Positions 25,149-33,430 of a stretch of 46,123 bases of DNA are shown here, piece after piece. The DNA lies in assembly GCA_017656385.1 (NCBI GenBank), contig JACDNX010000012.1, forward strand, positions 1 to 46,123, in the 5' to 3' direction. Origin of the DNA: Thermodesulfobacterium sp. Its GTDB lineage: Bacteria; Desulfobacterota; Thermodesulfobacteria; Thermodesulfobacteriales; Thermodesulfobacteriaceae. The first letter of the stretch is position 1, and every line of letters starts with the position of its first letter. Below the pieces are notes generated by a model. It worked only from the letters and a program-made list of their open reading frames with translations. It ran no database searches and was not told the DNA's origin. A program made the position numbers and the translations under genes.

Positions 25149-25553
25149 ATGATAAAGGAAGTAAACTACAGGGTAATTTACGGAGATACCGATTGTGGAA
25201 ATGTTATGTATTATGGTAATTATCTTCGTCTTTTTGAAATAGGGAGAACAGAGTTAATACGCTCAACAGGTTTGAGTTATAAAGAGATTGAAGAAGAGAA
25301 AGGGATTATTCTGCCTGTGGTAGAAGTTTTTGCTAAATACAGAGCTCCTGCTAAGTATGATGATCTTTTAACTATAAAAACCTCTTTAAAGGAATTAAAA
25401 ACGCATAAAATAGTTTTTGAATACAAAATTTTTAAAAACACTACTCTCTTAACCGAAGGTTATACCGTTCATGTACCCATCAATAGAGAAGGAAAGATTG
25501 TAAAATTTCCTGAAGATATTTATAAAATACTGAAAAATCTTTTAAAGAAGTAA
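25149..25553 (+). CDS. YbgC-like acyl-CoA thioesterase (hot-dog fold)
   Basis: A 134-residue 4-hydroxybenzoyl-CoA thioesterase family protein. The catalytic segment is YGDTDCGNVMYYGNYLRLFE (Asp at 13/15), then the usual GRTELIRSTGLSY. Family members hydrolyse short- to medium-chain acyl-CoA, and in proteobacteria YbgC is linked to the Tol-Pal operon. No tol genes are present here. It lies four bases ahead of ychF and probably shares a transcript with it. Confidence 0.85.
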   Translation: MIKEVNYRVIYGDTDCGNVMYYGNYLRLFEIGRTELIRSTGLSYKEIEEEKGIILPVVEVFAKYRAPAKYDDLLTIKTSLKELKTHKIVFEYKIFKNTTLLTEGYTVHVPINREGKIVKFPEDIYKILKNLLKK

Positions 25554-25557
25554 GCTT

Positions 25558-26661
25558 ATGGAAATAGGAATTATTGGGCTTCCAAATGTAGGTAAGTCTA
25601 CTATTTTTAATGCCTTAATCCAGTCTAATAAAGCTCAGGTTGCTAACTATCCCTTTTGCACCATAGAGCCTAATGTAGGAGTGGTAAGTGTTCCTGATGA
25701 AAGAGTGTATAAAATTGCAGAAATTGAAAAAAGCGGAAAAGCAATTCCTGCTACAATAAAATTTATTGATATAGCGGGTCTTGTAAAGGGAGCAAATAAA
25801 GGTGAGGGGCTGGGAAATCAATTTCTTTCTTATATAAGACAGGCCTCTGCCGTTGCTCATGTAATAAGATGTTTTGAAAGTTCAGATGTCTCCCATGTGG
25901 AAGGTAGTATAGATCCTATAAGAGATGCAGAAATAGTGGAGTTTGAACTTATAATGGCTGATCTCAAAACCATAGAAAAAAGACTGGAAAAAACACAAAA
26001 ACTTGCAAAATCAGATAGCAAATCTGCTAAAGCTGAACTTGAAACTCTACTAAAAGCAAAAGAATTGCTGGAAGATCTTAAGCCTTTAAGAAAAAACTTA
26101 AAAACCTTTGATGAAACTGAAATAACTTTTCTTAGTAAAACACTTTCTTTGCTTACTATTAAACCAATGATGTATATTGCCAACATCTCTGAAAAAGATC
26201 TTCCTCAAGGAGAAAAAAATCCCCTGGTAAAAAATTTTAAAAATTATGCCCTTGAAAATGAAATTCCAATAATAGTTATCTGCGGAAAAATTGAACAGGA
26301 GTTAATAGAGCTTCCTGAAGAAGAAAGAGAAGAATTTATGAATGCACTTAATTTAAAAGAATCTGGCCTTAATAAGTTAATAAAAGCCGGCTATGAGCTG
26401 TTAAATCTTATTACTTTTTTCACCACAAATCCCAAAGAAACAAGAGCCTGGACTATAAAAAGAGGGACAAAAGCTTTAAAAGCTGCAGGGAAAATTCATT
26501 CTGATATGGAAAAAGGATTTATTGCAGCTGAAGTAATCAACTATGTAGATTACATTAAAATAGCTTCGCTTCACAAAGCCAAAGAACTCGGAGCAGTTAA
26601 AATCGAAGGCAAAGACTACGAAATCAAAGATGGCGATATAATCTATTTCAGATTTAATTAA
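25558..26661 (+). CDS. ychF: Ribosome-binding ATPase YchF
   Basis: An Obg-family protein with G1 GLPNVGKSTIFNAL and the switch region DIAGLVKGANKGEGLG. A coiled-coil insert covers about residues 130-200, and a C-terminal TGS domain carries TKALKAAGKIHSDMEKGFIAAEV. At 367 residues it is standard length. YchF prefers ATP over GTP, binds ribosomes and is involved in translation and stress responses. A short four-base gap follows the thioesterase gene. Confidence 0.95.
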   Translation: MEIGIIGLPNVGKSTIFNALIQSNKAQVANYPFCTIEPNVGVVSVPDERVYKIAEIEKSGKAIPATIKFIDIAGLVKGANKGEGLGNQFLSYIRQASAVAHVIRCFESSDVSHVEGSIDPIRDAEIVEFELIMADLKTIEKRLEKTQKLAKSDSKSAKAELETLLKAKELLEDLKPLRKNLKTFDETEITFLSKTLSLLTIKPMMYIANISEKDLPQGEKNPLVKNFKNYALENEIPIIVICGKIEQELIELPEEEREEFMNALNLKESGLNKLIKAGYELLNLITFFTTNPKETRAWTIKRGTKALKAAGKIHSDMEKGFIAAEVINYVDYIKIASLHKAKELGAVKIEGKDYEIKDGDIIYFRFN

Positions 26662-26965
26662 AGCCATAAGCACTTATCCTTTTAACCTGAAGTCAGACCT
26701 AAATTTTCTTTCAGAGCTAACTATAAGTTTCAATTTGAAAGGCATTGAAAAGAGGTTATACTTAAAATAGATATTTTTTAAATAGAACTCTTGTTTTAAA
26801 AATGACCTAAATCTTCTTTTTGAAGCTAATCAAATATATAAATTAGAATATTTTAGTTAAAAAAAGAAATATAATCTCACCTAATCAAGTTGAAAAATTA
26901 AATCCATGTTTTATCTTTTTTAAATAAAGAGTTAATTTAAAATACTCTAAAAAAGGAGTAATCCT
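26662..26965. other. 304-base gene-free stretch with an imperfect repeat
   Basis: No open frame with a start signal is visible here. Two related 27-base segments begin GACCTAAAT (26696-26722 and 26804-26830) and share a TTCTTT centre and an AGCTAA-type end. TTTCAATTTGAAA (26728-26740) is a near-palindrome. The stretch ends in the Shine-Dalgarno of the next gene. It may hold a promoter for the DUF948/YtxH pair. Confidence 0.5.
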
Positions 26966-27526
26966 ATGGAAATTTTAATATATATTTTGTTAATTTTAGC
27001 TATAGCTCTGGTAAGCATTTCTATTTTTGTATTTATTAAAATTAATAAAACCGTTACTAATTTAAATAAAAATTTGTCAGACATTAATCCTCTTTTAGAA
27101 AATCTCAATAACACTTTAAATTCTGTTCAGGGAACGGTAAATAACTTGAATGAACTTATTACTAATTTAAAAATTGTTCCTAAGATATTAGAAGAGCTTG
27201 GTGAAACCTTAAAAGATTTTGAAACTTATGTAAAGGGCAGAATAGAAATAATCACAGATGAAATAAGGGAGATATCAGAAGAAACAAAGGAAAGTATTAA
27301 AAATGTTAAGATGGTTACAGAAAAAATCAAAACTACAACAAACTCTTTTGATCCCCTTATAAATTCTCTTTTAGACTTTAGCAACACTTTAAAACTCTTA
27401 TTAGATTCCCTTAATGACCAGGTTAAATCTTTATATATTGAAGTTAGCTCTTTAATTACAGGTGCAAAAGAAGTAAGCAGTAGTTTAAAAAAAGTATTAT
27501 CACTATCATCTTTTAAAAGAAACTAA
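26966..27526 (+). CDS. DUF948-like membrane-anchored coiled-coil protein
   Basis: A 186-residue protein with one N-terminal membrane helix (about 3-26) and a long Asn/Leu/Thr-rich helical region with heptad-like repeats (NKNLSDINPLLENLNNTLNS and so on). It resembles the DUF948 family, often encoded next to YtxH-type proteins in Firmicutes and deeply branching bacteria, which matches the downstream gene. The function of the pair is not established; general-stress association is known for Bacillus YtxG/YtxH. AAGGAG precedes the ATG. Confidence 0.7.
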   Translation: MEILIYILLILAIALVSISIFVFIKINKTVTNLNKNLSDINPLLENLNNTLNSVQGTVNNLNELITNLKIVPKILEELGETLKDFETYVKGRIEIITDEIREISEETKESIKNVKMVTEKIKTTTNSFDPLINSLLDFSNTLKLLLDSLNDQVKSLYIEVSSLITGAKEVSSSLKKVLSLSSFKRN

Positions 27527-27557
27527 TTATAGAAACTAATTATTAGAAACTAATTAT
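27518..27557. repeat. Three tandem copies of a 13-14-base unit at a gene end
   Basis: AGAAACTAATTAT is present at 27518-27530, 27531-27543 and, after one extra T, 27545-27557. The first copy contains the stop codon of the DUF948 gene; the others are non-coding. It looks like slipped-strand duplication. Confidence 0.85.
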
Positions 27558-27584
27558 TAAAAATTTCAAAAAGGAGGTGTAAAG

Positions 27585-27905
27585 ATGGGAGAAAAGAAAG
27601 CAGTATTTATGGCATTTTTGGTAGGTTTTGTAGCAGGAGGCATAACTGCACTCTTTCTTGCTCCTGCAAGTGGAGAGGAGACAAGAAAAAAGCTTAAAGA
27701 GGAAGTTGATAAAACAACTGAAAAATTAAAAGCTGAAGCTGAAACATTAAAAACTAAAGCTGAAGAACTTTCATCAAAAGCAAAAGATATTCTTAAGACT
27801 AAAAAAGAAGAAGTAAAAGAAGCTATTGAAAAAGGAAAAGAAGTTGTTAAAGAAAAAAAAGAGGAATTGGCTTCTAAACTGCTTAAGAAAGAAGGAGAAG
27901 CTTAA
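27585..27905 (+). CDS. YtxH-family protein
   Basis: A 106-residue protein with an N-terminal glycine-rich membrane helix (FLVGFVAGGITALFLAPASG, the YtxH hallmark with its APxSG turn) and a Lys/Glu-rich amphipathic helix to the end that resembles LEA/apolipoprotein-type repeats. A strong AAGGAGG lies upstream. YtxH in Bacillus belongs to the general stress regulon; the molecular function is unknown. It forms a two-gene unit with the DUF948 protein and is convergent with nadK. Confidence 0.82.
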   Translation: MGEKKAVFMAFLVGFVAGGITALFLAPASGEETRKKLKEEVDKTTEKLKAEAETLKTKAEELSSKAKDILKTKKEEVKEAIEKGKEVVKEKKEELASKLLKKEGEA

Positions 27906-27906
27906 T

Positions 27907-28701
27907 TCACCACTGAAATTTGTTTTTTAAAATGTGAAAATACCCTCTTTTTAAAGAAGGGATTAATTTGAGTGGCCTTTCGGCCTTTTTTATTAATATA
28001 GGATCTTCTTTTTGAATAAATAGGTTTATTTGGCCATCTATTAAAAGGTGTATTTCCTCATCTGTTTTATTAACAGAGACTTCAATCAAAGAATCATCAG
28101 GAATTACCAAAGGTCTTATATTTATTTTAAATGAGCAAATAGGGGTGCAAATAAATACCTTTGACTTAGGATGAACTATAGGTCCTCCAGCAGAAAGGTT
28201 ATAGGCAGTGGATCCGGTTGGAGTTGAGACAATTAAACCATCACCATAAACAGTTGTTACTTCTGTATCATTTATTTTTAAGTTCAGATAAATAATCTTT
28301 CCTGCCGGGCCTTTCATTATAGCCCCTTCATTTAAACCTACATATTCTTCATTTTGATAAGTTACTTTTAAAAGAGCCCTTTCTTCAAAAAGATTAAAAC
28401 CTTTTTCTAATGCCAGAATTGTCTGTGGCAATTCTTCTATATAGGTTTCAGTTAAAAAACCAAATTTACCCATATTTACTCCAAGAATTGGCAAATCATA
28501 TCTATAGGCATAGGGGACAGCTTTTAGAAATGTGCCATCTCCTCCAAGAACCAAAATGGCTTTTACTCCTTTCAATTCTTCTAAGGATAGTTTTGAAATT
28601 TCCTCTAAAGGGATAAGTTCCAATTTTTTTTCTTTTATAAAATTTTTTAAAACCTCTGGCAAAGGTGTGTGTTCTTTTATTAAAAGCAAAAACCTAAGCA
28701 T
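27907..28701 (-). CDS. nadK: NAD kinase
   Basis: Phosphorylates NAD to NADP. Family motifs are clear: LVLGGDGTFLKAV (GGDG), GVNMGKFGFLTE, NEGAIMKGP and STPTGSTAYNLSAGGPIVHP. At 264 residues it is slightly shorter than E. coli NadK. It ends one base from the convergent ytxH stop. Confidence 0.95.
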   Translation of the reverse strand: MLRFLLLIKEHTPLPEVLKNFIKEKKLELIPLEEISKLSLEELKGVKAILVLGGDGTFLKAVPYAYRYDLPILGVNMGKFGFLTETYIEELPQTILALEKGFNLFEERALLKVTYQNEEYVGLNEGAIMKGPAGKIIYLNLKINDTEVTTVYGDGLIVSTPTGSTAYNLSAGGPIVHPKSKVFICTPICSFKINIRPLVIPDDSLIEVSVNKTDEEIHLLIDGQINLFIQKEDPILIKKAERPLKLIPSLKRGYFHILKNKFQW

Positions 28702-28756
28702 AGTAAAAATTTTAAATTTTCTGAATAAAATATCAAGTTTTTTTGTTTTCTCATAT

Positions 28757-28785
28757 TAGACACATTTAGATTTTTATGATATAAT
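28757..28785 (+). promoter_or_regulatory. Promoter of the ClC channel gene
   Basis: TAGACA (28757-28762), a 17-base spacer and a perfect TATAAT (28780-28785) lie about 50 bases upstream of the predicted start. Confidence 0.65.
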
Positions 28786-28837
28786 TTGATTTTTGTAATC
28801 TTTAGTTTTTCAAATTGTCTCAAAAAATTTTAAAGCC

Positions 28838-30628
28838 TTGTTTAAATTAAAAACAAAAAATTATAAAAATAATTTCAGAGCAAAAAAATTTTCTTTAAAT
28901 AGGTTTATTCTTTTAAAAAAAAATTACATTCTTTTTGCCTTTCTCACTGGTTTAGGAGCTGGTATATTTGCTATCCTTTTTATGTATTTACTAAATCTTA
29001 TTAATCATTTAGTTCTTGAAAACATTGTAGGGTATATTCAACCAAGACCAGCTGGAGAGGGGGGAATAAGTAAAACATACACTTTGTTTTTTAAAAAACC
29101 CTATTTACTTCCTTTAACAGTAGGATTAGGAGGTTTAATTTCTGGGATTTTAGTTTATCTTTTTTCTCCAGAATCAGCAGGTGTAGGAACTGATTCTGCA
29201 ATAAATGCTTATCATAATCAAAAAAAGCTTTCTATAAAAAGTTCCATAGTTAAACTTATCACCTCTGCTATTACCATAGGAACAGGAGGGGTTTCAGGAA
29301 GAGAAGGTCCTATTGCTTTGATAGGAGCAGGTATAGGTTCTACTGTTGCCAATTTTTTTAAATTAGGAGAAAGGGAAAGAAGACTTTTTTTAGCTGTGGG
29401 ACTTGGAGCAGGAATAGCTGCTATATTTAAAGCTCCTCTTGCAGGAGCTATTATAAGTGGTGAAGTATTTTTTAAAAAAGATTTTGATATAGAAGCAACA
29501 GTTTTAAGTTTTATTGCCTCAATTACCTCTTATACAGTGTATTGCCTGTTTTTTGGATTTCAACCCATATTTCTAACAGACATTCCAACTTATATTAAGG
29601 TTTCTCATCTACTTTTTTACATAGGACTTGGGGTTTTTTGTGCTTTAATTACAAGAGTATATGTCTTCTTTTTTCATAAAGTAACAGAAGTTTTTAATAA
29701 TTTAAAATTGCCTCTTTATTTTAAACCTCTTTTAGGAGGACTTTTAGCAGGAACAATCGGAGCTTTTATTCCTATGGCTATTGGCAATGGATACGGCTGG
29801 CTACAGTTAATAATGGATGGAAAGACCATAGACCCTTATTTTATTGCTTTAGGGACAATAGGAGTGATCTTGGGAGTCTCTTTTACTCTTGGATCAGGAG
29901 GATCAGGAGGTGTTTTTGGCCCCTCTGTAATGATAGGAGGGCTGGCAGGAGCTTTATTTTCTATACTACTTAATACATTTTTTAATTTAAACTTAAATAT
30001 AACCTCTTTTATGATAGTAGGAATGGTATCACTTTTTGGAAGTGCTGCCAAAGCTCCACTTTCTACTCTTATCCTTGTTGCTGAAATGACAGGAGGATAT
30101 AGCCTTCTCTTACCTGCTATGTTATCTGTTTTTACAGCTTATTTTCTCAGTGGTAAAAGAAGTATCTTCCCAAGTCAAGTTGATACGAAATTTGATTCTC
30201 CGGCTTATAGAAATGAATACGGAGTTTATATCCTTGAAAGATTAAGAATTAAAGATTACATGAAAAATCCCATAACTATAGATCCTGAGGCATCACTGGA
30301 AGAAGCTTTTAATTTAATGAAAAAAAATTTTATAGGAGGGTTACCGGTAGTAAAGAATGGAGAGCTTATCGGTATCATAACTAAAACGGATCTTTCTGGA
30401 TTTTCACCTACGGAAAGAAAACATAGAAAGGTCCAAGAAGTTATGAATAAAAATCTGATAACTGTAACTGCATTAGATACCTTAGCTCATGCCTTGGAAT
30501 TGATGATCAATAACGGTATAGGTAGACTGCCTGTAGTTGAAAAAGAAAATAAAAAAAATTTGATAGGAATCATTGCAAGAGCTGATATAGGAAAAGCTTT
30601 AAGAGAACAATTAAATCAATCTTTATAA
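28838..30628 (+). CDS. ClC-family chloride channel/transporter with two CBS domains
   Basis: Selectivity-filter regions of ClC proteins are visible: GVGTDS (the GSGIP position), GTGGVSGREGPIA with the gating glutamate near residue 156, and GSGGSGGVFGPS. About 16 membrane helices fill residues 28-450. A CBS pair (about 470-590: MKNPITIDPEASLEEAF, MNKNLITVTALDTLAHAL) completes the protein and probably senses adenosine nucleotides. The start is uncertain: TTG 28838 is the best upstream codon with no clear Shine-Dalgarno, and no ATG is available before the first helix. Its end overlaps the convergent cyclase gene by 13 bases. Confidence 0.9.
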   Translation: MFKLKTKNYKNNFRAKKFSLNRFILLKKNYILFAFLTGLGAGIFAILFMYLLNLINHLVLENIVGYIQPRPAGEGGISKTYTLFFKKPYLLPLTVGLGGLISGILVYLFSPESAGVGTDSAINAYHNQKKLSIKSSIVKLITSAITIGTGGVSGREGPIALIGAGIGSTVANFFKLGERERRLFLAVGLGAGIAAIFKAPLAGAIISGEVFFKKDFDIEATVLSFIASITSYTVYCLFFGFQPIFLTDIPTYIKVSHLLFYIGLGVFCALITRVYVFFFHKVTEVFNNLKLPLYFKPLLGGLLAGTIGAFIPMAIGNGYGWLQLIMDGKTIDPYFIALGTIGVILGVSFTLGSGGSGGVFGPSVMIGGLAGALFSILLNTFFNLNLNITSFMIVGMVSLFGSAAKAPLSTLILVAEMTGGYSLLLPAMLSVFTAYFLSGKRSIFPSQVDTKFDSPAYRNEYGVYILERLRIKDYMKNPITIDPEASLEEAFNLMKKNFIGGLPVVKNGELIGIITKTDLSGFSPTERKHRKVQEVMNKNLITVTALDTLAHALELMINNGIGRLPVVEKENKKNLIGIIARADIGKALREQLNQSL

Positions 30629-32049
30629 ATTATTGTATTTTTTATTTTTTTTGCCTTAAGAAGTCTTCTATCTGCTTTGTCTATGATTTCAGTTCTTGTT
30701 TCCCCATCTAAGGGATAGCAAGAAATACCTGCGCTTATAGTAACTTCTCTATTTTTCATTTTTTCTTCTATTTCCTTTCTCATTCTTTCTATCACTTTTA
30801 TAGCTTCCTTTAAGGATGTATTAGGCATAATTATAGCAAATTCGTCTCCGCCGTATCTAAAAACAAAATCTGTTTTTCTGATAACTACTTTCATAATCTG
30901 AGCCACTTTTTTTAAACATCTGTCTCCCTCTATATGTCCATATAGATCATTATATTTTTTAAAATTATCAAAATCACAAAGACACAAACAAAACCCCCCT
31001 CCATATCTTTCTCTATATCTCAGTTCTTCATCTATTTTCTCATCAAAATATCTACGATTATATACTTCGGTCAAATGATCATAAAATGGAGAATATATAT
31101 AAGAAATAGCTATTGCACTTGAAATTAGAGAAACCAAACTTTCTATAACTAACTTTTCCCATTCTCCATAAATATTCGGCTTAGTTGAAGAAAGATTAAT
31201 TGTTCCAAAAACTTTTCCTTTATACATTAAAGGAGCATGAAGGGTTGATCTTATACCCTGCTTAACCTTTTTCTCTTCTAAAAAAAATTTCTTTTCTTTT
31301 AACAAATCCCTTCTTATAAGTGTTTTCTTATTTTTTATTACCCAGGATGACGCGGTATATTCAAGAGGCAATCTTACACCTTCAAATCTTCCTGTTTTAA
31401 TAACCTCTGAAACTGCCGCATATCTTATATTATCTCCTTCTACAATTCCAATGCTTAATCTTTCAAAGGGAATATATTTTTTTAACTCATCTGTAAATTT
31501 TTTAAAAACTGAATGAATATCTAGATCTGAAAGAATAATTCCTGCAAGTTTATTAACACTCTTTAAAAGTTCTAACTCTTTTTTAGTTTCTTCATAAAAA
31601 AGAAAAGTTCTTAAAGGAGCTGAAATCTGAGAAGCAATAAGTTTTAAAAGTTCTATGTCTTTTTCGGTATAAGAATTGGCCTTTTTTGAAAAAACAACCC
31701 ATACTGCAAAAACTTTTCCTTTAAACAATAAAGGAACATAGATTACTGATCTTATACCCTTTTTATAAAACTCTTTCTCTATCGGAGAATACTTTTCTTG
31801 TTCAAGATCCCTTTTATAAATTATCGAACCTTTTTTAATTAACTTTTTAGCTTGTATTTCTTTCAAAGGCAATACTTGTCCCTTCCAATAAATATAAAGG
31901 TTTTCTTTCTTTACTATCCATACCTCCATTCCATCAATAGAAATTATTTTAGAAAGTATTTCAATGATTTTATTTTCTATATCTAAAAAATCTTTCGCAG
32001 TTATAATAGTTTCATCAAGTTCGTAAACTAACTTTAAAATATCCTCCAT
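30616..32049 (-). CDS. Diguanylate cyclase with two GAF domains
   Basis: A 477-residue cytosolic protein: two GAF sensor domains (about 15-150 and 165-310; IRSVIYVPLLFKGKVFAVWV and IRSTLHAPLMYKGKVFGTIN are equivalent core strands) and a C-terminal GGDEF domain. GGDEF is intact at about 400-404. The product-inhibition site RKTD lies exactly five residues before it. It should therefore make cyclic di-GMP under feedback control, favouring biofilm. A functional link with the Fap amyloid locus and its PilZ-like activator is plausible but not shown by position. Confidence 0.92.
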   Translation of the reverse strand: MEDILKLVYELDETIITAKDFLDIENKIIEILSKIISIDGMEVWIVKKENLYIYWKGQVLPLKEIQAKKLIKKGSIIYKRDLEQEKYSPIEKEFYKKGIRSVIYVPLLFKGKVFAVWVVFSKKANSYTEKDIELLKLIASQISAPLRTFLFYEETKKELELLKSVNKLAGIILSDLDIHSVFKKFTDELKKYIPFERLSIGIVEGDNIRYAAVSEVIKTGRFEGVRLPLEYTASSWVIKNKKTLIRRDLLKEKKFFLEEKKVKQGIRSTLHAPLMYKGKVFGTINLSSTKPNIYGEWEKLVIESLVSLISSAIAISYIYSPFYDHLTEVYNRRYFDEKIDEELRYRERYGGGFCLCLCDFDNFKKYNDLYGHIEGDRCLKKVAQIMKVVIRKTDFVFRYGGDEFAIIMPNTSLKEAIKVIERMRKEIEEKMKNREVTISAGISCYPLDGETRTEIIDKADRRLLKAKKIKNTIIYKD

Positions 32050-32254
32050 TTGTAAACCTTTCTGCAGATTAATTACTCAATTAGAATTAGAATAAATATT
32101 ATTTTTTATGATAAATTTTAAGTATTTATTGTCAAATGTAATCTTTTTATTTTAAAAATAATTTTAAAAAATTTTCCTTATTTTTTAATCTAATTTTAAA
32201 TTTTTTCACATCTAAATTTCCTTTATTTTTTATAACAATCTAATCTTTAAAAAC

Positions 32255-32282
32255 TTGACAATAAAAAATTTGATACTATAAT
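32255..32282 (+). promoter_or_regulatory. Consensus promoter of the ORP-like gene cluster
   Basis: TTGACA (32255-32260), 16-base spacer, TATAAT (32277-32282): both hexamers are perfect. It stands in a 292-base AT-rich gap (32050-32341) that otherwise shows no gene, and about 60 bases before the first gene of a 13-gene same-strand run. Confidence 0.8.
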
Positions 32283-32341
32283 TTCAATTGATACTGAAAA
32301 TGTTTCTCAATTTTGATTTTAAAAAGAGGAGGTGATAAAAT

Positions 32342-32578
32342 ATGCCTTGGTTTGCACCAGGGTTTGGTTGGGGAAGAGGTAGAGGCTGGAGATGGTGTTG
32401 GTGGTGGTTTGGAGGACCTGGTAGAGGTTGGGGTTGGAGATGGTGGTGGAGATTAGCCTATCTTGGAGAGACATATCCAGAAATAGAAAGAGACATTCTT
32501 AAAGATGAAGCGGAGTTTCTTAAAAGAAGACTCTCAGCAATTGAAAAAAGATTGGCTCAGTTAGAAAAAGCAGCTTAA
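32342..32578 (+). CDS. Trp/Gly/Arg-rich DUF5320-type protein (copy 1)
   Basis: A 78-residue protein. The first half is an extreme Trp-Gly-Arg stretch (GRGRGWRWCWWWFGGPGRG). The second half is a leucine-heptad helix ending LKRRLSAIEKRLAQLEKAA, the DUF5320 tail. It shares 31 identical bases with copy 2 (32366-32396 versus 32726-32756). It is the first gene after the promoter, with GAGGTG just ahead of the ATG. Such proteins accompany NifX/ORP-type clusters in anaerobes. Their function is unknown, and metal or nucleic-acid binding is speculation. Confidence 0.72.
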   Translation: MPWFAPGFGWGRGRGWRWCWWWFGGPGRGWGWRWWWRLAYLGETYPEIERDILKDEAEFLKRRLSAIEKRLAQLEKAA

Positions 32579-32595
32579 AAATTTAAAAGGAGGTG

Positions 32596-32679
32596 AAAAG
32601 ATATGCCTTGGGGAGATAGAACAGGTCCTTTAGGAATGGGACCAAGAACAGGAAGAGGTCTGGGTTTTTGTAGTGGTTT
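32596..32679 (+). repeat. 84-base exact direct repeat, copy A
   Basis: Bases 32596-32679 are identical to 33182-33265, covering the end of the leader and the first 71 coding bases of DUF5320 copies 2 and 3. Exact identity at third positions implies recent duplication or ongoing gene conversion. Confidence 0.9.
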
Positions 32680-32902
32680 CAATAGTCCAGGATTTTTAAA
32701 AGGGCCTGGTTGGGGATTTGGAAGAGGTTGGGGAAGAGGTAGAGGCTGGAGATGGTTTTGGGCAATGAATTACTTCCCAGAGGAAGTTACTTCTCCAGTT
32801 GATGAAAAAGAGCTTCTTAAAGAAGAAGCTGAATCTTTAAAAAGAAGACTTGCTGCAATTGAAAAAAGATTATCTCAATTAGAACAAGCAGAACAAAAAT
32901 AG
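32603..32902 (+). CDS. DUF5320-type protein (copy 2)
   Basis: A 99-residue protein beginning MPWGDRTGPLGMGPRTGRG, the typical DUF5320 N-terminus, followed by a Gly/Trp/Arg region and the same C-terminal coiled coil as copy 1 (LKRRLAAIEKRLSQLEQ). Its first 70-odd coding bases are identical to copy 3. AAGGAGGTG precedes it. It is probably co-expressed with all downstream cluster genes. Confidence 0.8.
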   Translation: MPWGDRTGPLGMGPRTGRGLGFCSGFNSPGFLKGPGWGFGRGWGRGRGWRWFWAMNYFPEEVTSPVDEKELLKEEAESLKRRLAAIEKRLSQLEQAEQK

Positions 32903-32914
32903 TAGGATAGAAAA

Positions 32915-33163
32915 ATGCCTATTTATGAATATAAGTGCCTTGAGTGTGGGAAAATAAGTGAATACTTTATTAGTGCAAACTTAAAAGAAAAAGTGGTATG
33001 TAAACATTGTGGTAGTGAAAATGTAAAGAAAGTATTTTCTCCTGTAACTGTTTTAAATAGTGAAGCTTCAACCAATCGAAGGAAGGGGAAAACTTGTTGT
33101 GGAAGAGAAGAAAGATGTAGCACCCCTCCATGCGCAGAAAGTGGAGTTTGTAAAAGAGGTTAA
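32915..33163 (+). CDS. FmdB-family zinc-ribbon protein
   Basis: An 82-residue protein opening MPIYEYKCLECGKISEYF with a CxxC-CxxC zinc ribbon (CLEC and CKHC), the FmdB regulatory-protein motif. The C-terminal third is Cys-rich (TCCGREERCSTPPC), adding further potential metal ligands. FmdB proteins are found with C1/molybdenum metabolism genes; direct function is unproven. It is inserted between DUF5320 copies 2 and 3. Confidence 0.85.
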   Translation: MPIYEYKCLECGKISEYFISANLKEKVVCKHCGSENVKKVFSPVTVLNSEASTNRRKGKTCCGREERCSTPPCAESGVCKRG

Positions 33164-33181
33164 AAATTTTAAAAGGAGGAA

Positions 33182-33265
33182 AAAAGATATGCCTTGGGGA
33201 GATAGAACAGGTCCTTTAGGAATGGGACCAAGAACAGGAAGAGGTCTGGGTTTTTGTAGTGGTTT
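33182..33265 (+). repeat. 84-base exact direct repeat, copy B
   Basis: Second copy of the sequence at 32596-32679, 586 bases downstream, at the start of DUF5320 copy 3. Confidence 0.9.
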
Positions 33266-33407
33266 TTACAGCCCTGGTTTTACTAAAGGCCCTGGATTTA
33301 GCTGGGGTTGGAGATGGTGGGGATTTGGTACAGGATTTGGTAGAGGTGGAAGAAGACGTGGTTTTGGTAGAGGAATGGCTTGGAGAAGAGGCTGGGGTTG
33401 GTTATAA
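33189..33407 (+). CDS. DUF5320-type protein (copy 3, lacks coiled-coil tail)
   Basis: The start is ATG 33189 (MPWGDRTGPLG), after AAAAGGAGG; a longer frame from 33060 runs through the FmdB gene and is a shadow. The 72-residue product has the same N-terminus as copy 2 but ends in a Gly/Arg/Trp-rich tail (GRGMAWRRGWGWL) with no helical region. It therefore keeps only the glycine-rich module. Confidence 0.75.
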   Translation: MPWGDRTGPLGMGPRTGRGLGFCSGFYSPGFTKGPGFSWGWRWWGFGTGFGRGGRRRGFGRGMAWRRGWGWL

Positions 33408-33430
33408 AATAAACTGAAAAGGAGAAATTT

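Noticed and set aside
26662-26965. CRISPR array or remnant
   Set aside because: Only two diverged 27-base segments 108 bases apart, with no regular spacers and no cas genes.
27518-27557. CRISPR or integration site
   Set aside because: Tandem copies without spacers; simple slipped-strand duplication explains it.
33060-33188. N-terminal extension of DUF5320 copy 3
   Set aside because: It reads through the FmdB gene in another frame; ATG 33189 has a strong Shine-Dalgarno and the same N-terminus as copy 2.
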